From VAZQ01 sp036557665 (GTDB lineage Bacteria > Pseudomonadota > Alphaproteobacteria > Rhizobiales > Xanthobacteraceae), in contig DATBHG010000058.1 of NCBI GenBank assembly GCA_036557665.1, forward strand, positions 26,344-90,343: a stretch of 64,000 nt of DNA, written 5' to 3'. A model generated the notes under the pieces. The model saw nothing but the letters and a program-made list of their open reading frames with translations, did not search any database and was not told the origin of the DNA. The first letter of the stretch is position 1, and each line of letters begins with the position of its first letter. The position numbers and the translations under genes were made by a program. Below are positions 33,862 through 42,029 of this stretch, one piece after another.

Positions 33862-35529
33862 TTGAAGGACGCGCAACGCCGCGACGCCGGTGTGAAGCTG
33901 ATTGCCCTGTCGCGCGAGGCTGCCCGCGCCGCTGAGAAGCTTCTTGCCGCGGCGACAGCAGCCGTGCGCGAGCGTGTATGCGTGGAGGACCATCTGGTCG
34001 ACCGGCTGCTCGATCGCGAGCAGCGCGCCACGCATGGACTGGCCTGGCTTGCCACATACGTCGAGGCAATTCGTCAGCTCGGCTTGTTCGCCGAGCGCAT
34101 GCACGCAGGCGAAGGTGTGGGGCAAGTGGAGGAGCTCCTGATCGAGATCGGGATAGGCGAGTACCTCGCGCAGATACAAGGCGGCATTCCCATGAGCGCC
34201 GGGGAGATCGTGCGTCTTTCGGACCTGGGGCTCTCGTTCGATATGTTCGCCGCGGAGCTCACAGCCCCTCTGGAAAACCTCATGACCGGCAATGCCGAGC
34301 GCCGCCTGCGGCTGATCGAGCTGATCCGTGCCCGGCAGGACGGCAATGTCGGGGATTGCGGGCTCGAGGAAACGCTTACGAGCATCCGGGACGAGATGCG
34401 CAAGTTCGCGGACTCCGACGTCATCCCGCACGCACAACAGTGGCATCGCACCAATAGCTACATCCCGATCGGGATCATCGCACAGATGGCCGAGCTGGGG
34501 GTCTTCGGGCTCACCATCCCGGAGGAATACGGCGGGCTCGGCCTGGGCAAGGAGGCGATGTGCGTGGTCTCGGAGGAGCTCGCGCGCGGGTATATCGGCG
34601 TGGGATCCCTGGGCACGCGTTCCGAGATTGCCGCCGAGCTGATCACCTCCAGCGGCACCGAGGACCAGAAACGCAAATGGCTGCCGAAGATCGCCAGCGG
34701 CGAAGTCCTGCCGACCGCCGTTTTCACCGAGCCCAACGCCGGCTCGGATCTAGCCTCGATCAAGACACGCGCGCTGCGCAATGGCGACGTGTACAAGGTC
34801 TATGGCAACAAGACCTGGATCACCCATCCTGTTCGCGCCGACCTCATGACGCTCCTGGTGCGCACTGATCCGCGCGAGCCCGGGCACCGGGGCCTCTCGA
34901 TGCTGCTTGCGGAGAAGCCTCGCGGCACCGACGAGCATCCGTTCCCGGGGGCCGGGATGTCAGGAACCGAGATCGAGGTGCTCGGCTATCGGGGGATGAA
35001 GGAATACGAGATCGCTTTCGATGGCTTCGAGGTCAAAGCCGAGAGCCTCCTCGGCGGTGTCGAGGGATTGGGCTTTCGCCAACTGATGCAGACCTTCGAA
35101 TCCGCGCGCATCCAGACGGCCGCGCGTGCCATCGGAGTTGCGCAGGCAGCGATGGAGCAGGCCCTGACCTATGCGCAGCAGCGCCAGCAGTTCGGAACAG
35201 CGATTGTCGAGTTCCCCCGCGTGAGCGACAAGATAGCAATGATGGCTGTGGAGATCATGATTGCCCGGCAACTCACGTATTTCGCGGCACGGCAAAAGGA
35301 TTCGGGCAAGCGCTGCGATGTCGAGGCGGGAATGGCCAAGCTGCTGGCCGCGCGGGTGGCGTGGGCCAGCGCCGATAATGCGGTGCAAATACACGGGGGG
35401 AACGGGTTTGCGCTCGAATTTCCCGTGTCGCGCATCCTCTGCGACGCGCGCATCCTGAGCATCTTCGAGGGAGCGGCCGAAATCCAGGCGCAGGTGATTG
35501 CGCGGCGACTGCTCAGCTCGGCGAACTAG
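33862..35529 (+). CDS. mcd: (2S)-Methylsuccinyl-CoA dehydrogenase
   Basis: The 555-residue flavoprotein oxidises (2S)-methylsuccinyl-CoA to mesaconyl-CoA in the ethylmalonyl-CoA pathway and passes electrons to ETF. An N-terminal domain of about 150 residues (ATHGLAWLATYVEAIRQL, VGQVEELLIEIGIGEYLAQI) absent from ordinary acyl-CoA dehydrogenases precedes the usual core: VFGLTIPEEYGGLGLGKEAM, TAVFTEPNAGSDLAS, IQIHGGNGFALEFPVSR-like C-terminal segment (read as VQIHGGNGF) and FEGAAEIQAQVIARRLL. This matches the long Mcd enzymes (about 550 residues). The start is uncertain; TTG at 33862 with AAGGTG upstream fits best, and a 605-residue version from 33712 is possible. The ETF genes lie 3.1 kb downstream. 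Confidence 0.92.
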   Translation: MKDAQRRDAGVKLIALSREAARAAEKLLAAATAAVRERVCVEDHLVDRLLDREQRATHGLAWLATYVEAIRQLGLFAERMHAGEGVGQVEELLIEIGIGEYLAQIQGGIPMSAGEIVRLSDLGLSFDMFAAELTAPLENLMTGNAERRLRLIELIRARQDGNVGDCGLEETLTSIRDEMRKFADSDVIPHAQQWHRTNSYIPIGIIAQMAELGVFGLTIPEEYGGLGLGKEAMCVVSEELARGYIGVGSLGTRSEIAAELITSSGTEDQKRKWLPKIASGEVLPTAVFTEPNAGSDLASIKTRALRNGDVYKVYGNKTWITHPVRADLMTLLVRTDPREPGHRGLSMLLAEKPRGTDEHPFPGAGMSGTEIEVLGYRGMKEYEIAFDGFEVKAESLLGGVEGLGFRQLMQTFESARIQTAARAIGVAQAAMEQALTYAQQRQQFGTAIVEFPRVSDKIAMMAVEIMIARQLTYFAARQKDSGKRCDVEAGMAKLLAARVAWASADNAVQIHGGNGFALEFPVSRILCDARILSIFEGAAEIQAQVIARRLLSSAN

Positions 35530-35568
35530 CCGCCGGCCGCCGGTCGCGCCTTCAAGGCCGGTGCTCGA

Positions 35569-35702
35569 TCAGCGCCCAAACCGGCGGCTGCGTGCCCGAT
35601 AGGCGCGGACGGCAGGGAGAAAGTCGACCTTGCGAAAGGCCGGCCACAGCACATCGGTGAAGTAGAGCTCGCTGTGCACGCTTTGCCACAGAAGAAACCC
35701 AC
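35569..35702 (-). pseudogene. uppS: C-terminal remnant of undecaprenyl diphosphate synthase
   Basis: The minus strand encodes, in one frame ending at a TGA (35569-35571), about 44 residues that match only the end of UppS: FLLWQSVHSELYFTDVLWP, then an aromatic FRKVDFLPAVRAYR segment and RSRRFGR. FLLWQ.A.SELYFTDVLWP is the most conserved C-terminal stretch of cis-prenyltransferases. The preceding frame has no homology and no start, so this is a truncated fragment rather than a gene. It sits between the mcd stop and the amidohydrolase stop. Confidence 0.8.
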
Positions 35703-35709
35703 GACCGGC

Positions 35710-36690
35710 CTACGCTGCCTGGGCGGGCTCCTTCAGCAGCTTGCCGACATTGCCGGTGAGGATGGTCTCGCCCTCCCTGCCGAGCCCGCGCAGCTCATTG
35801 ACGAAATCACGCACCGCCGCTCGCTCGCGGATTTCCTGTGGGTAGTCGCTGGCAAAGACGATGCGCGATGCGGGAATCTCGATCAATGCTGCCTTCACCG
35901 CGCCGATGGCGCCGCAGAAACCGGCAGTGTCGAATATCATATTGTTGAGCAAGTAATGGTCAAAGTTGTTCTTCGGCTTTGCTCCGTGGCGTGGATTGTC
36001 GGTCGTACCCCAGAACTCCTTGTCCTGATAAGAGCGGATACGTCCCAGCAGGCCGGACAAGCCTCCGCCCAGATGCGACATGTGGACGGTGAGCGCGGGG
36101 TGGCGATCGAGCACACCGGAATTAATCAGCCGGATTGTCGCCATTACCAGAGAGAACTCGCGGCCCACCGAGCGAGCCGTGTCATAGCCGTCGAACTGCT
36201 TGGTCTGGTTGAGCTTGAGCGCGGGATGCACGAACACGAACAATCCGAGCTTCTCGCATTCGGTCCAGAACGGCTCGAATTGCGGCGCATCAAGATAGAG
36301 GTCGTTGCTCTCGGACGTGATCACCACTCCCGCACATCCCAGCTCGTGACGACAGCGCGCGAGCTCTCGCATCGCCTCCGGCCCCCCAAGCGGGTTGGCG
36401 TGCGCGGCGGGGATGAAACGGCCGGGGTAATCGCGCTCGGCTCGCCTCGCGGTCTCGTTGCACAGCCGCGATCTTTCGATGTCGGCACACATGCCGGCGG
36501 CGCTGGTGAGGAATGCCTGATCGATGCCGGCCTCATCCATCATGCGGATATGCTCATCGAGATCGAACAGCATCCAGTGCATGATGAAGCTCGGAGCACC
36601 GTTCTCGTCGTACGAAACGAGCTTGCGGCGGCCGAGGTCCTTGGGCATCAGCTCGCGCGGCGTGAAGTGGTGCTGGAAATCGACGATCAT
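35710..36690 (-). CDS. Amidohydrolase 2 family protein, ACMSD-like
   Basis: The 326-residue TIM-barrel protein belongs to the amidohydrolase-2 group, which includes aminocarboxymuconate-semialdehyde decarboxylase and aromatic decarboxylases. It begins MIVDFQHHFTP, so the normal HxH metal motif reads QHH with Gln6 in place of the first His. The central LFVFVHPALKL supplies one His, MSHLGGGLSGLLGRI another, and IVFASDYPQE the catalytic Asp. The protein is cytoplasmic and stands alone. Hydrolase or non-oxidative decarboxylase activity is possible; the substrate is unknown. Confidence 0.85.
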   Translation of the reverse strand: MIVDFQHHFTPRELMPKDLGRRKLVSYDENGAPSFIMHWMLFDLDEHIRMMDEAGIDQAFLTSAAGMCADIERSRLCNETARRAERDYPGRFIPAAHANPLGGPEAMRELARCRHELGCAGVVITSESNDLYLDAPQFEPFWTECEKLGLFVFVHPALKLNQTKQFDGYDTARSVGREFSLVMATIRLINSGVLDRHPALTVHMSHLGGGLSGLLGRIRSYQDKEFWGTTDNPRHGAKPKNNFDHYLLNNMIFDTAGFCGAIGAVKAALIEIPASRIVFASDYPQEIRERAAVRDFVNELRGLGREGETILTGNVGKLLKEPAQAA

Positions 36691-37008
36691 TCCTGAATGC
36701 TCCCACCAGCTCCGCCAATTCGGCGTACCGCAAATGCGCTGGCCCGGATGCTCTAAGGCGCGCCTCGCGGCAGCGTCAAGCGGCGTCCAGGGACCGGCTC
36801 CGATCGGGGTGGCAAGCTTTGCCCCTCGACCACGGCGGTGGTCTCGTAGACGAGGGAGTGCTAGTACGACTGAGTCACAAAAGGAACGGACTTCCCGATT
36901 ATGCTCGAGATTCCAGCAGAATCGGCCTTCGCCACGGTCCTCAAAAGCCGTGTCATCCCTGACTTTTGACCGTTATGTTATGACGCAATCGTACCAGGAA
37001 GCTCCGCA
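36691..37008. other. Intergenic region before the adenosyltransferase-ETF gene run
   Basis: These 318 bases separate the minus-strand amidohydrolase from the plus-strand gene at 37009 and must hold both promoters. No repeat, tRNA or convincing small gene was seen; promoter boxes could not be fixed by eye. Confidence 0.4.
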
Positions 37009-37200
37009 ATGTCCGAGTTCCTCGTCTACGCTCTAGTGCCGATCGCGGTGGCCGCGGTAGCAGTCGTGCTCCTGATGGGCCTGACCAACCTGGCGCGCGG
37101 CGGCTCGCCGCATCGCTCGCAGAAGCTCATGCGCATGCGCGTGCTGCTGCAATTCGTGGCTATCATCGTGATCCTGTTTACGATCTGGGCGATCCGATAG
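37009..37200 (+). CDS. Twin transmembrane protein (HIG1-like)
   Basis: The 63-residue protein has two helices (LVYALVPIAVAAVAVVLLMGL and LLQFVAIIVILFTIWAI) joined by a basic loop with the HRSQKLMRMRVLLQ motif. Small proteins with this pattern precede cobalamin adenosyltransferase genes across alphaproteobacteria and resemble HIG1-domain proteins. The next start is 8 bases after its stop. Function unknown. Confidence 0.85.
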   Translation: MSEFLVYALVPIAVAAVAVVLLMGLTNLARGGSPHRSQKLMRMRVLLQFVAIIVILFTIWAIR

Positions 37201-37208
37201 GATCGGGA

Positions 37209-37778
37209 ATGGTCGTCCTCAACAGGATCTACACGCGCACCGGCGACGACGGCACGACGGCGATCGGCAGCGGGGAGCGGCGCAAGAAGTACGACCTGCG
37301 GGTCTGCGCGTACGGCACCCTGGATGAGCTCAATGCCGCGATCGGCCTGGTGAGGGTCCACAACAGCGATGCCGGCCTCGACGATCTGCTCGCACGGATT
37401 CAGAACGACGTGTTCGACGTCGAAGCCGATCTTTGCCTCTCTGAGAAAGGGCCGGGCGGCGCCCGCATGACGGTCACCGATGCGCAGGTGGAATGGCTCG
37501 AGCGGCAGATCGACCGGTACAATGCCGATCTTGCGCCGCTGCGATCCTTCATCTTGCCGGGTGGACGCCCCGCCGGCGCCTATCTTCATCTCGCGCGCAC
37601 CATCTGCCGCCGCGCCGAGCGGATCATGGTGGAGCTCGACGACAAGTCGAGCGAAGGCGTGAGCCGCGCAGCGCTGAAATACGTCAATCGACTTTCGGAT
37701 CTGCTGTTCGTGATCGGCCGCTACGCGAACGATAAGGGCGGCTGCGACGTGCTTTGGCGGCCCGGCCAGAACCGATGA
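37209..37778 (+). CDS. pduO: Cob(I)alamin adenosyltransferase, PduO type
   Basis: The 189-residue ATP:cob(I)alamin adenosyltransferase makes adenosylcobalamin, the cofactor of Ecm and methylmalonyl-CoA mutase. The signature TRTGDDGTTAIGSGERR occupies residues 9-25, followed by YGTLDELNAAIGLVR, FILPGGRPAGAYLHLARTICRRAER and LKYVNRLSDLLFVIGRYAN, all typical of the PduO/MMAB trimer. Its gene lies in the same plus-strand run as etfB, etfA and hbdA and 6 kb from ecm, so it plausibly serves the ethylmalonyl-CoA pathway. Confidence 0.95.
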   Translation: MVVLNRIYTRTGDDGTTAIGSGERRKKYDLRVCAYGTLDELNAAIGLVRVHNSDAGLDDLLARIQNDVFDVEADLCLSEKGPGGARMTVTDAQVEWLERQIDRYNADLAPLRSFILPGGRPAGAYLHLARTICRRAERIMVELDDKSSEGVSRAALKYVNRLSDLLFVIGRYANDKGGCDVLWRPGQNR

Positions 37779-37794
37779 AAGCGGGGCGTCCCAG

Positions 37795-38544
37795 ATGGTG
37801 ATGACGCCGCTGTGGGACGACAATCCGTTCACGCAGCCGATCAAGCCGGTCGTGACGTGGTCTCTCATCGCAGCGAATGTCATCGTCTTCCTCTACGAGG
37901 CAGGCGCTCCGCAGGCTGGTCTCGACCGGCTGATCGACGCGTTCAGCCTTACGCCGGCGGCTTTGCATGGAGACATCGCTCCGCGCGACGCATGGCCGCC
38001 CCTCATGACGCTGATCACTTATCAGTTCTTCCATGCCGACATCGGACATCTCGCCGGCAACATGATCTTTCTGTGGGTGTTCGGGGATGACATCGAGCGG
38101 GCGCTTGGCCGCGTGCGGTATCTCGTCTTCTATGTTGCATGCGGCGCCGTGGCGGGGGTGGTCTTTGCGCTCTACGACCTGCACTCCAGCATCGAGCTCA
38201 TCGGCGCTTCCGGCGCCATTGCTGCCGTTGTCGTCGCCTATCTGATGCTGCGCCCTTGCGCCAAAATCACGGTGCTGCTGGGGATCATCCCGTTGCGCAT
38301 CAGCGCGTATTGGGTCGTCGGCCTGTTCATGCTGACGCAGCTGTGGAACCTCGGTGCGGCGTCCAAGAGCGAAGTCGCCTACTGGTGTCATTTCGGCGGG
38401 ATGCTGGCGGGCGCCATTCTGTTTCCGCTTATGAAGCCTCGATCGGTACGACTGTTCGAGTGCCTGCAACCTCAAAGGGAAACAGTGCTGCGGATTGGAC
38501 CCAGCCCGGTCCCCCGCGCATCGGAGCTCGACCGCATCCGTTGA
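37795..38544 (+). CDS. Rhomboid-family intramembrane serine protease
   Basis: The 249-residue membrane protein has six helices and all rhomboid landmarks: QFFHADIGHLAGNMIFLWVFGDDIE in helix 2 with the His/Asn pair, the catalytic Ser in ELIGASGAIAAV near residue 141, and the catalytic His in CHFGGMLAG near residue 201. It cleaves membrane helices within the bilayer. ATG codons at 37795 and 37801 are both possible. It follows the adenosyltransferase by 16 bases in the same run. The natural substrate is unknown. Confidence 0.93.
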   Translation: MVMTPLWDDNPFTQPIKPVVTWSLIAANVIVFLYEAGAPQAGLDRLIDAFSLTPAALHGDIAPRDAWPPLMTLITYQFFHADIGHLAGNMIFLWVFGDDIERALGRVRYLVFYVACGAVAGVVFALYDLHSSIELIGASGAIAAVVVAYLMLRPCAKITVLLGIIPLRISAYWVVGLFMLTQLWNLGAASKSEVAYWCHFGGMLAGAILFPLMKPRSVRLFECLQPQRETVLRIGPSPVPRASELDRIR

Positions 38545-38620
38545 CACTGCAACAGGCCCACCAGTAATTTCCCGCAGTTTTCCGCACGCGGCACATTTGG
38601 CCCTTGTTGCAGAGGAATCG

Positions 38621-39370
38621 ATGAAAATTCTGGTGCCCGTAAAGCGGGTCGTCGATTACAACGTCAGGATTCGCGTGAGGAGCGACGGCAGCGGTGTCGA
38701 GCTTGCAAACGTCAAGATGTCGATGAATCCATTCGACGAGATCGCGGTGGAGGAGGCGCTTCGTCTCAAGGAGAAGGCCCAGGCAACCGAGATCGTGTGT
38801 GTTTCGATCGGTCCGGCGCAGGCGTCGGAGACGATCCGAAACGGGCTCGCCATGGGCGCCGATCGCGGAATTTTGGTGAAAGTGGAGCGGATGCCCGAGC
38901 CGTTGGCGGTCGCCAAAATCCTCAAAGGTATCGTCGAGCAGGAGAGGCCCGGGCTTGTGATCATGGGCAAACAGGCAATCGACGACGATTGCAATCAGAC
39001 CGGGCAGATGCTGGCGGCGCTCACGGGCTGGCCCCAAGGTACCTTCGCCTCAAAGCTGCTGATCGAAGGCGAGAGCGTTGTGGTGACGCGTGAGGTGGAT
39101 GGCGGCCTGCAGACGGTCAAGCTCAAGCTGCCGGCCATTATCACGACGGATCTGCGCCTCAATGAACCGCGCTATGCAAGCCTGCCGAACATCATGAAGG
39201 CGAAGAAGAAACCCATCGACGAGAGGAGCCCCGACGCATACGGTGTCGATATCTCGCCGCGACTGGAAGTGATAAAGACGACCGAGCCGGGCGGCCGCAA
39301 GGCGGGGGTGAAGGTCAAGACAGTCGGCGAGCTGGTCGATAAGCTCAAGAACGAGATGGGCGTGATTTGA
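38621..39370 (+). CDS. etfB: Electron transfer flavoprotein beta subunit
   Basis: The 249-residue subunit pairs with EtfA to carry electrons from acyl-CoA dehydrogenases, including Mcd, to the quinone pool. It starts MKILVPVKRVVDYNV and shows VKMSMNPFDEIAVEEALRLKE, the AMP/FAD-contact segment GADRGILV and GKQAIDDDCNQTGQMLAALTGWPQGTFA. The start at 38621 gives this standard N terminus; an earlier in-frame ATG at 38495 overlaps rhomboid coding sequence. EtfA follows with 13 bases between genes. Confidence 0.96.
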   Translation: MKILVPVKRVVDYNVRIRVRSDGSGVELANVKMSMNPFDEIAVEEALRLKEKAQATEIVCVSIGPAQASETIRNGLAMGADRGILVKVERMPEPLAVAKILKGIVEQERPGLVIMGKQAIDDDCNQTGQMLAALTGWPQGTFASKLLIEGESVVVTREVDGGLQTVKLKLPAIITTDLRLNEPRYASLPNIMKAKKKPIDERSPDAYGVDISPRLEVIKTTEPGGRKAGVKVKTVGELVDKLKNEMGVI

Positions 39371-39383
39371 AGGTCATCCTGCC

Positions 39384-40334
39384 ATGACCACCTTGGTGCT
39401 CGCCGAGCACGACAACAACGCCCTCAAAGACGCAACTCACAAGGCGTTAACTGCGGCCAAGGCGCTCGGCGCCGACGTGCATGTGCTGGTTGCCGGGCAT
39501 TCGTGCCTGCCGGTTGCCGAGGCCGCGGCCAATCTCGACGGCGTGAAAAAAGTGCTGGTTGCGGATCAACCGGCCTACGAGCACACGCTGCCGGAGCCCA
39601 TGGCCGCGCTGGTGGCCGCCCTCGCGCCTTCGTATGATGCGATCGTCGCGCCTGCGACGACCACCGGCAAGAATGTCCTGCCGCGCGTCGCCGCTCTGCT
39701 GGACGTCATGCAAGTCTCCGACATCGTCAAGGTCATTGCGCCGGATACGTTCGAGCGGCTCATTTATGCTGGCAATGCCGTGCAAACAGTGCGCTCGCGC
39801 GACAAGATCAAGGTGATCACGGTCCGGACCTCGACCTTTCAGGCGACGGGTGCCGGGAGCAGCGAAACCGCCCCGATCGAAGCGATCGCCGGCGTCCCGG
39901 ATCCCGGAATTTCCAGCTTCGTCGGGGAGGACCTGTCGAAATCGGAACGCCCGGAGCTTACCTCCGCGAAGATCATAATCTCGGGCGGGCGCGCCCTGCA
40001 AAGTCGAGACAACTTCACCAAATACATCGAGCCGGTCGCCGACAAGCTGGGCGCGGCAATTGGCGCCTCACGCGCGGCGGTGGATGCAGGCTATGCCCCC
40101 AACGACTGGCAGGTAGGGCAGACCGGGAAGGTTGTCGCGCCCGAGCTCTACATTGCCGTCGGGATCTCGGGGGCGATCCAGCATCTTGCCGGGATGAAGG
40201 ATTCCAAGGTTATCGTGGCCATCAACAAGGACGAGGACGCACCGATTTTCCAGGTTGCCGACTACGGGCTGGTGGCCGATCTCTATCAGGCGCTGCCCGA
40301 GCTCGCGGCCGAGCTGGGAAAGCTCGGCAGGTGA
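39384..40334 (+). CDS. etfA: Electron transfer flavoprotein alpha subunit
   Basis: The 316-residue subunit holds most of the FAD site. The N-terminal domain resembles EtfB, and the C-terminal FAD domain contains SGGRALQSRDNFTKYIEPVADKLGAAIGASRAAVDAGYAPNDWQVGQTGKVVAPELYIAVGISGAIQHLAGMKDSK, the most conserved region (residues about 195-270). It accepts electrons from flavin dehydrogenases and passes them to ETF:quinone oxidoreductase. It is followed by hbdA after 62 bases. Confidence 0.96.
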   Translation: MTTLVLAEHDNNALKDATHKALTAAKALGADVHVLVAGHSCLPVAEAAANLDGVKKVLVADQPAYEHTLPEPMAALVAALAPSYDAIVAPATTTGKNVLPRVAALLDVMQVSDIVKVIAPDTFERLIYAGNAVQTVRSRDKIKVITVRTSTFQATGAGSSETAPIEAIAGVPDPGISSFVGEDLSKSERPELTSAKIIISGGRALQSRDNFTKYIEPVADKLGAAIGASRAAVDAGYAPNDWQVGQTGKVVAPELYIAVGISGAIQHLAGMKDSKVIVAINKDEDAPIFQVADYGLVADLYQALPELAAELGKLGR

Positions 40335-40396
40335 CCAGCGAAAAACACGCAGCAGCCACCTCGGCGCTCCGATCGGCATAGAACAGGCGGACGAAC

Positions 40397-41320
40397 ATGA
40401 TCGAAGTCAAAGAGCGGCCAAAAGCTCGTTCCGAGAGCGCGGCGCTTCCCATTCGCAAGATCGGGATAATCGGTGCGGGTCAGATGGGCAGCGGGATTGC
40501 CCATGTCACGGCACTCGCGGGGTTCGAGGTGAAGCTCAACGACCTCTCCGGGGATCGCGTCAAGGCCGGGATTGCGACGATCAACGGCAATATGGCGCGC
40601 CAGGTCAGCCGCAAGCGCATCACCGAGGACGAACGTCAGGCTGCGCTCAAGCGCATCAGCCCGGCAGAGACCTTCGATGCATTCGGCGACTGCGACCTCG
40701 TGATCGAGGCGGCCACGGAGAAGGAGGAGATCAAGCGCTCGATTTTCGCCAACCTGTGCCCGTTGCTGAAGTCAGAGGCCATCATCGGCACCAACACATC
40801 CTCGATCTCAATTACCCGGCTCGCGTCGTCCACGGACCGGCCGGAGCGCTTCATCGGCATTCATTTCATGAATCCGGTTCCCCTGATGGAGCTCGTCGAG
40901 CTCATCCGCGGCATTGCCACGGACGACACGACCTTCGAGGCAACGAAGCAGTTCGTGACCAAGCTGGGCAAGCAGACGGCGGTGGCCGAGGATTTTCCCG
41001 CCTTCATCGTCAACCGCATCCTGCTGCCGATGATCAATGAGGCGATCTATACGCTTTATGAAGGGGTAGGCAACGTCGAGGCGATCGACACCGCCATGCG
41101 CCTGGGAGCGCATCATCCAATGGGTCCGCTCGAGCTGGCCGACTTCATCGGCCTCGATACCTGCCTTTCGGTCATGCAGGTTTTGCACGAGGGCTTGGCC
41201 GATTCGAAGTATCGGCCATGCCCGCTGCTGGTGAAATACGTGGAGGCGGGCTGGCTTGGGCGCAAGACGCAGCGGGGGTTCTACGACTATCGCGGCGAGA
41301 AGCCCACGCCGACGCGTTGA
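40397..41320 (+). CDS. hbdA: 3-Hydroxybutyryl-CoA dehydrogenase
   Basis: The 307-residue NAD(P)-dependent enzyme interconverts 3-hydroxybutyryl-CoA and acetoacetyl-CoA, used for butyrate, poly-hydroxybutyrate and the entry to the ethylmalonyl-CoA pathway. The N-terminal motif GIIGAGQMGSGIAHV is preceded by about 20 hydrophilic residues; the dinucleotide domain is followed by TNTSSISITRLAS, GIHFMNPVPLMELVELI with the catalytic His, and the C-terminal dimer domain (NRILLPMINEAIY, GAHHPMGPLELADFIGLD). It ends the plus-strand run and converges on tlpA with 5 bases between the stops. A paaH-type role in aromatic breakdown is a lesser alternative. Confidence 0.93.
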   Translation: MIEVKERPKARSESAALPIRKIGIIGAGQMGSGIAHVTALAGFEVKLNDLSGDRVKAGIATINGNMARQVSRKRITEDERQAALKRISPAETFDAFGDCDLVIEAATEKEEIKRSIFANLCPLLKSEAIIGTNTSSISITRLASSTDRPERFIGIHFMNPVPLMELVELIRGIATDDTTFEATKQFVTKLGKQTAVAEDFPAFIVNRILLPMINEAIYTLYEGVGNVEAIDTAMRLGAHHPMGPLELADFIGLDTCLSVMQVLHEGLADSKYRPCPLLVKYVEAGWLGRKTQRGFYDYRGEKPTPTR

Positions 41321-41325
41321 CGCTC

Positions 41326-41991
41326 TTACGACCGAGGCGAGAGAGCGGCGCTGACCAGCTTGATCCCATCCACGCTCGCCCATTCCGCCGGCCCTGCCAT
41401 CGTCCCGATCTCACAACCCTGCGGATCGACAAGGAGGGTGGTCGGCATTCCTGCGGCACGGCCAACAGTCTTGAGCGTCTGGAATACTTTGGCGCTGGGA
41501 TCGGCATAATAGCCCAGCCTGTCGATGCCGGTATCCCTTAGCCACTCCCGCGGCTTGTCAGGATCACGGGTATCGATGTTGACGGCGACGACTTCAAACG
41601 CCGGACCCCCGAGCTTCTGCTCCAGCATGTTGAGCGCCGGCATTTCCCGCCGGCAGGGGACACACCATGTCGCCCACAGATTGAGGAGGACGGTGCGGCC
41701 GCGCCATTGCGACAGATGCCGTTCCACGGAATGCGCGTCACGGAAGGCGAGATCAGGCAGGCGCAGCGTCTGCTCGGCCACCGCAAAGGCCGCAACTTCA
41801 CCGTGGGCCAGCGGCGCCAGCCGCTGCGCGGTTCTCACTGCTGCCGTACAGGCCTTATCGGGCGCATTGCGCCGCAAGCCGCCGATCCCGTATACCGCCG
41901 CAGCAAAGAGAAGGATCGCTCCGGACGCCAGGAGCGTGCGTCGGCTCAGACCGTAAAATGATTGACGGGGCGCAACGTTCATCGACGTCAT
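41326..41991 (-). CDS. tlpA: Thiol:disulfide interchange protein TlpA
   Basis: The 221-residue thioredoxin-fold protein is anchored by one N-terminal helix (TLLASGAILLFAAAVYGIGG) with the catalytic domain in the periplasm. The active site ATWCVPCRREMPAL (near residue 109) matches TlpA, which reduces cytochrome oxidase assembly factors such as ScoI in Bradyrhizobium. It is divergent from argH with 38 bases between starts, the arrangement found in Bradyrhizobium and relatives. Confidence 0.93.
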   Translation of the reverse strand: MTSMNVAPRQSFYGLSRRTLLASGAILLFAAAVYGIGGLRRNAPDKACTAAVRTAQRLAPLAHGEVAAFAVAEQTLRLPDLAFRDAHSVERHLSQWRGRTVLLNLWATWCVPCRREMPALNMLEQKLGGPAFEVVAVNIDTRDPDKPREWLRDTGIDRLGYYADPSAKVFQTLKTVGRAAGMPTTLLVDPQGCEIGTMAGPAEWASVDGIKLVSAALSPRS

Positions 41992-42029
41992 AACCTCGAT
42001 TGAGCAGGTAGTTTCAAAGCGAACACGTC

